Origin: Trebonia sp035294225
Lineage (GTDB): Bacteria > Actinomycetota > Actinomycetes > Streptosporangiales > Streptosporangiaceae
NCBI GenBank assembly: GCA_035294225.1
Contig: DATGLH010000123.1
Coordinates: forward strand, 1 to 8,833
DNA length: 8,833 nt
Reading direction: 5' to 3'
Of this stretch, positions 4,746-8,833 are shown one piece after another. The notes under the pieces are model-generated. The model had not been told where the DNA came from, made no database searches, and saw only the letters and a list, made by a program, of their open reading frames with translations. Within the stretch, counting starts at the first letter, position 1. Every line of letters starts with the position of its first letter. Position numbers and translations under genes: made by a program.

Positions 4746-5927
4746 ATGCCCGACGAAGACGCGCCGCTGGCCGGCCTGCGGATCGTGGAGATCTCCTCCT
4801 TCGTGGCCGCGCCGCTCGGCGGCATGACGCTCGCCCAGCTCGGCGCCGAGGTCATCCGCGTCGACCCCATCGGCGGCGCGGCGGACGTCACCCGGTGGCC
4901 GCTGGCCCCCTCGGGCGCCAGCCTCTACTGGGCAGGCCTGAACAAGGGCAAGCGTTCCGTCACGCTCGACTTCCGCTCCCCCGGCGGCCGCGAGACCCTG
5001 CACCGGCTGGTGGCGAACTCCGGGCCGGACGGCGGCATCGTGCTCACCAACGCCGCGTACCCGTGGCTGTCCTACACCGAACTCAGGAAGCGCCGTCCCG
5101 ACCTTATCCACCTGCGGATCACCGGCCGGCGCGACGGCAGTCCCGCCGTGGACTACACCGTCAACGCCGAGACCGGCTTCCCCCTGGTTACCGGGGACGA
5201 CGCGCTCCGCGGCCCGGTGAACCACGTGCTGCCCGCCTGGGACGTGGCCTGCGGGCTGTACGCGGCGGTCGGCCTGCTCGCCGCCGAGCGGCACCGCCGC
5301 CGCACCGGGCGGGGCCGCGCGATCACGCTGCCGCTGGCGGACGTGGCGCTCGCCGTCGCCGGCCACCTCGGTTTCCTCGCCGAGGCGCGGCTGACCGGCA
5401 CCGGCCGCCCCCGCATCGGCAACCATCTGTACGGGGGTTTCGCCAGGGACTTCCGAACGGAAGGCGGTGACTCCGTCATGGTCGTGACCCTCACCGCGCG
5501 GCATTTCCACGACCTGGCCCGGGTGACCGGGCTCGCCGAGACGTTCACCGGCCTTGAGAAGCTGCTCGGCGCCGACTTCGGCGCCGACGGCGACCGCTAC
5601 GCGCACCGTGAGGTCATCGCCGCCCTGCTCGCCCCGTGGTTCGCCCGGCACACCGTCGAGGAGATCGCCGCCGCGTTCGCCGGCACCTCGGTCCTGTGGG
5701 CGCGCTACCGCACGTTCGCTGAGGTAGCCGCCGATCCGGGGCTGCTGGACAATCGGCTCGCCGGGCTGATAGACCAGCCGGGCGTCGGCCGGGTGCTCGC
5801 CACGGGGCTCCCGCTGGCGCAGCCGGGCACCGGCGGGGTCTGTCCCGCGCCTGTGCTCGGCGCGGACACCGAGGCCGTGCTCGGCGAACTGCTCGGGACG
5901 GAAGGGGAGCGGGAATGCGACGGCTGA
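4746..5927 (+). CDS. CaiB/BaiF family III CoA transferase, Mct-like (2-methylfumaryl-CoA isomerase-like)
   Basis: A 393-aa full-length family III CoA transferase. The N-terminus LAGLRIVEISSFVAAPLGGMTLAQLGAEVIRVDPIGG, the segment LYWAGLNKGKRSVTLD (60-75), the VDYTVNAETGFP segment (135-146) and NHVLPAWDVACG (159-170) all closely match what I remember of Chloroflexus mesaconyl-CoA C1-C4 CoA transferase. D166 is the expected catalytic Asp that forms the aspartyl-CoA anhydride. GNHLYGGFARDF and VMVVTLTARHF in the second half fit as well. That enzyme moves CoA within mesaconyl-CoA between C1 and C4. The substrate here is inferred; other C5 dicarboxylates or unrelated acids remain possible. ATG 4746 is chosen because the family sequence starts here; the longer frame from 4578 would translate the octamer array. 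The 3' end overlaps the next gene by 13 nt, suggesting translational coupling. Confidence 0.85.
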   Translation: MPDEDAPLAGLRIVEISSFVAAPLGGMTLAQLGAEVIRVDPIGGAADVTRWPLAPSGASLYWAGLNKGKRSVTLDFRSPGGRETLHRLVANSGPDGGIVLTNAAYPWLSYTELRKRRPDLIHLRITGRRDGSPAVDYTVNAETGFPLVTGDDALRGPVNHVLPAWDVACGLYAAVGLLAAERHRRRTGRGRAITLPLADVALAVAGHLGFLAEARLTGTGRPRIGNHLYGGFARDFRTEGGDSVMVVTLTARHFHDLARVTGLAETFTGLEKLLGADFGADGDRYAHREVIAALLAPWFARHTVEEIAAAFAGTSVLWARYRTFAEVAADPGLLDNRLAGLIDQPGVGRVLATGLPLAQPGTGGVCPAPVLGADTEAVLGELLGTEGERECDG

Positions 5928-7111
5928 CCGAAACCGACGGGCTCACCGAGTTCCAGCGCGACATCGTGCGGACCGTCCGCGACTTCGTGGACGCCGAGGT
6001 GCTCCCGGTCGCCGCCGAACTCGACCGCGCCGACGCCTACCCGGACGAGATCGTGACCCGGCTGAGGGAGCTGGGGGTGTTCGGCCTGACGATCGGCGAG
6101 GAATACGGCGGGCTCGGCGAATCGCTGCTCACCTACGCGCTGGTGGTGGAGGAGCTGTCCCGCGGCTGGATGAGCCTGTCCGGGATCATCAACACCCATT
6201 TCATGCTCGCGTACCTGATCTCCGCCTACGGCACCGGGGAGCAGAAGGACTACTTCCTGCCCAAGATGGCGACCGGGGAGGTCCGCGGCGCGCTTTCGAT
6301 GTCCGAGCCCGGCCTCGGCTCGGACGTCGCGGCGATCCGCACGGCCGCCCGCCGCGACGGCGGCGACTACGTGCTGACGGGCCAGAAGATGTGGGTGACG
6401 AACGGCGCCACCGCGAGCCTGGTGGTCCTGCTCGCCCGGACCGACGAAGGCCACGAGCAGCCGCACCGCAACCTCACCGCGTTCCTGATCGAGAAGGACC
6501 CCGGGTTCGGCCAGACCCGTCCGGGGCTGACCGTGCCCGGCAAGATCCACAAGATGGGGTACCGGGGCGTGGACACGACCGAACTGATCCTCGACGGGTG
6601 CCGGGTCCCCGCGGACCGCGTTCTCGGCGCGGCGCCGGGACGCGGCTTCTACCAGCTCATGGACGGCATCGAGGTGGGCCGGGTCAACGTGGCGGCGCGC
6701 GGCTGCGGGGTGGCCCTGCGCGCGTTCGAGCTGGCCGTGGGGTATGCGAGAAGCCGGCGTACGTTCGGGAAAATCATCGGCGAGCATCAGGCGATCAGCT
6801 TCAAGCTCGCCGAGATGGCCACCAAGACGGTCGCGGCGCACCAGATGATGGTCATGGCGGCGCGGCGCAAGGACGCGGGCGGCCAGTCCGACGTGGAGGC
6901 GGGCATGGCCAAGTACCTCGCTGCCGAGTACTGCAAGGAGGTCGTCGAGGACAGCCTGCGCATCCACGGCGGCTACGGCTACTCGGCCGAGCACGAGATC
7001 GAACGGCTCTACCGGGACGCGCCCATGCTGCTCATCGGCGAGGGAACCGCCGAGATCCAGAAGATGATCATCGGCCGCGCCCTCGTCCGCGGCTACGACA
7101 TCAGGCCGTGA
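5915..7111 (+). CDS. Acyl-CoA dehydrogenase
   Basis: A 398-aa protein of normal ACAD length. It has the N-terminal helical domain (1-125) and the FAD-contacting segment ALSMSEPGLGSDVA (126-139, usual form TEPxAGSD). The beta-domain signature GQKMWVTNG follows (156-164), then RRTFGKIIGEHQ (281-292) and LRIHGGYGYSAEHEIERLYRDAP (348-370). The catalytic base is expected to be E376 in IGEGTAEIQ, the MCAD-type position. It makes the alpha-beta double bond of an acyl-CoA and passes electrons to ETF. Chain-length or branched specificity cannot be read with confidence. Its ATG lies inside the end of the CoA transferase gene (ATGCGACGGCTGA, 5915-5927), with AGGGGAG upstream as Shine-Dalgarno. The two are therefore one operon and probably act on the same CoA thioester or on successive steps. 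Confidence 0.95.
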   Translation: MRRLTETDGLTEFQRDIVRTVRDFVDAEVLPVAAELDRADAYPDEIVTRLRELGVFGLTIGEEYGGLGESLLTYALVVEELSRGWMSLSGIINTHFMLAYLISAYGTGEQKDYFLPKMATGEVRGALSMSEPGLGSDVAAIRTAARRDGGDYVLTGQKMWVTNGATASLVVLLARTDEGHEQPHRNLTAFLIEKDPGFGQTRPGLTVPGKIHKMGYRGVDTTELILDGCRVPADRVLGAAPGRGFYQLMDGIEVGRVNVAARGCGVALRAFELAVGYARSRRTFGKIIGEHQAISFKLAEMATKTVAAHQMMVMAARRKDAGGQSDVEAGMAKYLAAEYCKEVVEDSLRIHGGYGYSAEHEIERLYRDAPMLLIGEGTAEIQKMIIGRALVRGYDIRP

Positions 7112-7136
7112 CGGCCCGTGACGGCGCCGCGGCGGC

Positions 7137-7640
7137 TCAGGCGGCCGCGATCCGCGGCGTGTCCAGGTACACCACCTCCCGCGCGGCCCGCGCCAGTCCC
7201 GGCGCCAGGCTGTTCCGGCGGCTCACCACGGTGACCCACACGCCGCGGGCCACGAGGGCCGCCGCGGCCTGGCCGAACACGCCGTCACCCGATCCGATCG
7301 CCACATGCGTGAACCGCCCGGCGACGTCCTCGTGCAGCAGCACGTCGAGCAGTTCCAGGTCAGCCCCGTCCGGGCCGGACCGGACCCGGTACCGGGCGTG
7401 CGGCCAGCCGAGTGCCGCGTTCAGCAGGCCGAGGTGGCTCGCGGCCATCACCACCTGGTCGTCGGCGCCGAAGCCCAGGCATGCCACATAGCGTCCCTGG
7501 ACCTCGCTCACCTGGACGAGGGTCGGGATCGCGGTGCCCGCGAGGTTCTCGATGTCGACGACGTGCAGCGTGCGCTCGGGAAACCGCCACCTGGCCGTCC
7601 CCGATGGCCGCAGCCGTCTTACCCTGGCCGTCGCTGGCAC
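7137..7640 (-). CDS. NYN-domain protein (PIN-like putative ribonuclease)
   Basis: The protein (167 aa) reads HVVDIENLAG (26-35), then DGADLELLDVLL (91-102) and HVAIGSGDGVFGQAAAALVARGVWVTVVSRRNSLAPGLARAAREVVYLD (112-160). This is the LabA/DUF88-type NYN fold. D29, D94 (or D99) and D119 are the expected acidic metal-binding residues, and N32 is the typical polar partner. NYN proteins are usually metal-dependent RNases acting on RNA processing or decay; no direct target is visible. The GTG start at 7640 is supported by an excellent Shine-Dalgarno, AGGAGGTG (7655-7648), 7 nt away. It converges with the acyl-CoA dehydrogenase (25-nt gap) and diverges from the helical-protein gene at 7774. About 20 basic residues precede the domain. 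Confidence 0.85.
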   Translation of the reverse strand: MPATARVRRLRPSGTARWRFPERTLHVVDIENLAGTAIPTLVQVSEVQGRYVACLGFGADDQVVMAASHLGLLNAALGWPHARYRVRSGPDGADLELLDVLLHEDVAGRFTHVAIGSGDGVFGQAAAALVARGVWVTVVSRRNSLAPGLARAAREVVYLDTPRIAAA

Positions 7641-7698
7641 CGCACGACACCTCCTCCGCGTCCCGCCGCATCGTCAGACTCGCCGCATAGTCAGATCG

Positions 7699-7763
7699 GT
7701 ACCCACATCTCCATGCGTCAACCGCATGGGGGACCATGCATCATGGTCATGGATCGTGGGTAC
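7699..7763. promoter_or_regulatory. Dyad-rich divergent operator/promoter region
   Basis: Between the two divergent genes lie the perfect dyads CCATGCG-TCAAC-CGCATGG (7711-7729) and ACCATG-CAT-CATGGT (7733-7747). The inverted pair GTACCCAC (7699-7706) and GTGGGTAC (7756-7763) encloses both. CATG occurs five times between 7712 and 7752. On the minus strand TTGACG (7721-7716) is a good -35 for the NYN gene, with only a weak -10 near 7698-7693. Such nested dyads are what a dimeric repressor of both genes would need; the binding protein is unknown. Confidence 0.55.
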
Positions 7764-7766
7764 GGT
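7761..7766 (+). promoter_or_regulatory. -10 box (TACGGT) for a leaderless transcript
   Basis: TACGGT ends 7 nt before GTG 7774, which is the spacing expected when the start codon is also the first transcribed base. No Shine-Dalgarno is present upstream of this GTG. No clear -35 is seen; the operator dyads occupy that position. Confidence 0.45.
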
Positions 7767-7773
7767 GCACGCT

Positions 7774-8598
7774 GTGAACTTGCCAGTCGTGCGCGATGAG
7801 CTGGCTGCCACGCTGGAGGAGACCCTGCGCGTCGCGCAGCAGCTCGCGGATAACGCCCGGGACGAGGACGTGCCGGTCGCCGATCTTGTCGCACAGGCCA
7901 CCATGCTCGGCCGGCTCGAGCAACGGCGCGGCGAACTGATCAGCCAGCTGCGGCGCACGGCCAGCGCCGGGATACGAGCGGCCGCGCCCGTCCCGCCGAT
8001 CCGCGAGCTCGTCTTGCAGGCCCTGGACGAGCTCGGCTGGCCGCAGAACGCGGGGTTCCTGGAAGAGTACCTGTGGGCCAAGCGCCAGTTGCAGCTGGAC
8101 AGCCGCGCGTTCGCCCCGCTGCGCAGGGACGAACGGCGCGCGTGGCAGCGCGCCCCCGGCGCCAGGGCCTACGTCGTCCCGGCGCTGAACGCCGACGGCA
8201 CGGCCAACCCGCGCTGGCTCACCAGCTCCGCGTGGGAACTGCAACGGCGCGTGATCGCCTCACCGGAGACCGAGCGGCTCTTCGACGTGCAGAAGATCGC
8301 CGCGCTCCGGGTCCGCGGTTCCCGCGGCCCGCTCGGCACGCTGCTCGAACGGTACGCCGCGCAGGTGCTCGGGATCGAACCGCCCCCGGTCTCCGCCTCG
8401 GCCGCGCAGACCAGGGCGTGGCGCGCCCGGGTCCGCGCGCACACCACGGCCCTGATCGGGCAGGTCCGCCGGCGGGACGATCCCCGCCGCGACCGGGTCG
8501 CCAGGCAGCTGGCCGGGCTCCCCGAATACGACCGGCTCTGGGGACGGGAGGACGTCAGCCGGAGTGGCGGGTCAGGAACGCCAGCGTCGTCGCGTTGA
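7774..8598 (+). CDS. Uncharacterised alpha-helical protein with possible winged-helix segment
   Basis: A 274-aa cytoplasmic protein that I do not recognise as a named family. It has no signal or membrane segment. Residues 1-70 look like two charged helices (LEETLRVAQQLADNA, MLGRLEQRRGELISQLRRTA). Residues about 74-137 (PPIRELVLQALDELGWPQ ... LQLDSRAFAPLRRDERRAWQ ... RAYVVPAL) have the helix-helix-helix-wing pattern of HARE/winged-helix modules. The rest is Arg-rich and helical, ending in a Ser/Gly tail. DNA binding is therefore plausible but unproven. The start is chosen at GTG 7774 because of the leaderless-type -10; GTG 7765 and 7756 in the same frame are alternatives, and the upstream frame to 7534 is antisense to the NYN gene. 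The last 44 nt overlap the convergent hydrolase gene. Confidence 0.7.
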   Translation: MNLPVVRDELAATLEETLRVAQQLADNARDEDVPVADLVAQATMLGRLEQRRGELISQLRRTASAGIRAAAPVPPIRELVLQALDELGWPQNAGFLEEYLWAKRQLQLDSRAFAPLRRDERRAWQRAPGARAYVVPALNADGTANPRWLTSSAWELQRRVIASPETERLFDVQKIAALRVRGSRGPLGTLLERYAAQVLGIEPPPVSASAAQTRAWRARVRAHTTALIGQVRRRDDPRRDRVARQLAGLPEYDRLWGREDVSRSGGSGTPASSR

Positions 8599-8833
8599 AC
8601 TCCTCGGCGTTCTCATAGATGGGCGCGTGCGCGCAGTCGTCGAAGACGACCAGTTCGGAGCCCTTGATCGCCTCGGTGAGCGGCCCGGCGAACCGGGTCG
8701 AGGTCACCGCGTCGTGCCGGCCGAACGTGATCTGCGCCGGCGCCTGGATACGGCCAAGCACCCCCGTCGCGTCGTGCGCGAGCACGGCGTCCGACTGGCG
8801 CAGGAACGCCTCCACCGGCGGCATCGGCCTGCC
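8555..8833 (-). CDS. Alpha/beta hydrolase (partial, C-terminal 92 aa)
   Basis: The frame enters from the right edge and stops at 8555. It reads IQAPAQITFGRHDAVTSTRFAGPLTEAIKGSELVVFDDCAHAPIYENAEEFNATTLAFLTRH. This is the typical C-terminal third of an alpha/beta-fold hydrolase. The Asp in GRHDAVTS is the expected catalytic acid and the His in DDCAHAPIYE completes the Ser-Asp-His triad; the nucleophile elbow is outside the window. Enol-lactonase, C-C bond hydrolase and esterase are all possible. The internal ATG at 8824 is not the start, since the frame continues upstream and the N-terminal fold is missing. Confidence 0.8.
   Translation of the reverse strand, partial: GRPMPPVEAFLRQSDAVLAHDATGVLGRIQAPAQITFGRHDAVTSTRFAGPLTEAIKGSELVVFDDCAHAPIYENAEEFNATTLAFLTRHSG

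Noticed and set aside
4421..5470. 349-aa plus-strand frame starting inside the terminator hairpin
   Set aside because: It reads the octamer array and then the CoA transferase out of frame; Arg/Pro/Gly-rich, as expected from an off-frame GC-rich reading.
4443..5651. 402-aa minus-strand open frame opposite the CoA transferase
   Set aside because: It is antisense to a clearly conserved gene, runs through the octamer array, and shows no family-like sequence.
5705..6994. 429-aa minus-strand frame opposite the acyl-CoA dehydrogenase
   Set aside because: Antisense shadow caused by strong GC3 bias; the plus strand has all ACAD motifs.
7534..7773. Upstream extension of the helical-protein gene
   Set aside because: It overlaps the NYN gene and its ribosome-binding site in antisense and crosses the operator region; the promoter spacing supports GTG 7774.

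Overview
The window comes from a very GC-rich, GC3-biased bacterium. The gene families point to a filamentous actinomycete, perhaps Streptosporangiales-like or Streptomyces-like. These families are a maltokinase N-cap-like protein, a secreted coiled-coil NlpC/P60 hydrolase, CaiB/acyl-CoA dehydrogenase pairs and leaderless-looking promoters. The order is a guess from style; no rRNA or tRNA is present to fix it.

Layout. (1) 1-468, minus: 5' part of a class III extradiol ring-cleavage dioxygenase (LigB-like), running off the left edge. (2) About 470-2880: a 2.4 kb stretch with no intact gene. It holds at least three recognisable decayed genes on the plus strand: a maltokinase N-cap-like protein, a zinc-type (MDR) oxidoreductase and an ABM-like small protein. 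Each is broken by frameshifts or deletions. A weaker remnant on the minus strand resembles an MFS drug transporter. Short perfect tandem duplications lie between them. (3) 2881-3371: an isolated AT-rich block at 2918-2985, two sets of tandem repeats, and a probable promoter and leader. (4) 3372-4415, plus: secreted NlpC/P60 peptidoglycan endopeptidase, followed by a strong hairpin. (5) 4501-4687: a G-rich array of octamers. (6) 4746-7111, plus: a two-gene operon with a 13-nt overlap. It encodes a CaiB/BaiF CoA transferase closely resembling mesaconyl-CoA C1-C4 CoA transferase (Mct) and an acyl-CoA dehydrogenase. (7) 7137-7640, minus: a NYN-domain putative ribonuclease. It is divergent from 7774-8598, plus: an unrecognised alpha-helical protein with a possible winged-helix segment. 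The 133-bp region between them is full of CATG-centred dyads. (8) 8555-8833, minus: C-terminal part of an alpha/beta hydrolase, running off the right edge.

Functionally the intact genes fall into two groups: CoA-thioester/aromatic catabolism (dioxygenase, CoA transferase, acyl-CoA dehydrogenase, hydrolase) and cell-wall remodelling (NlpC/P60). The most noteworthy points are the decayed-gene cluster, the AT-rich element, the octamer array just upstream of an apparently leaderless gene, the Mct-like/ACAD pair, and the dyad-rich divergent promoter. I saw no clear new defence or mobile system.
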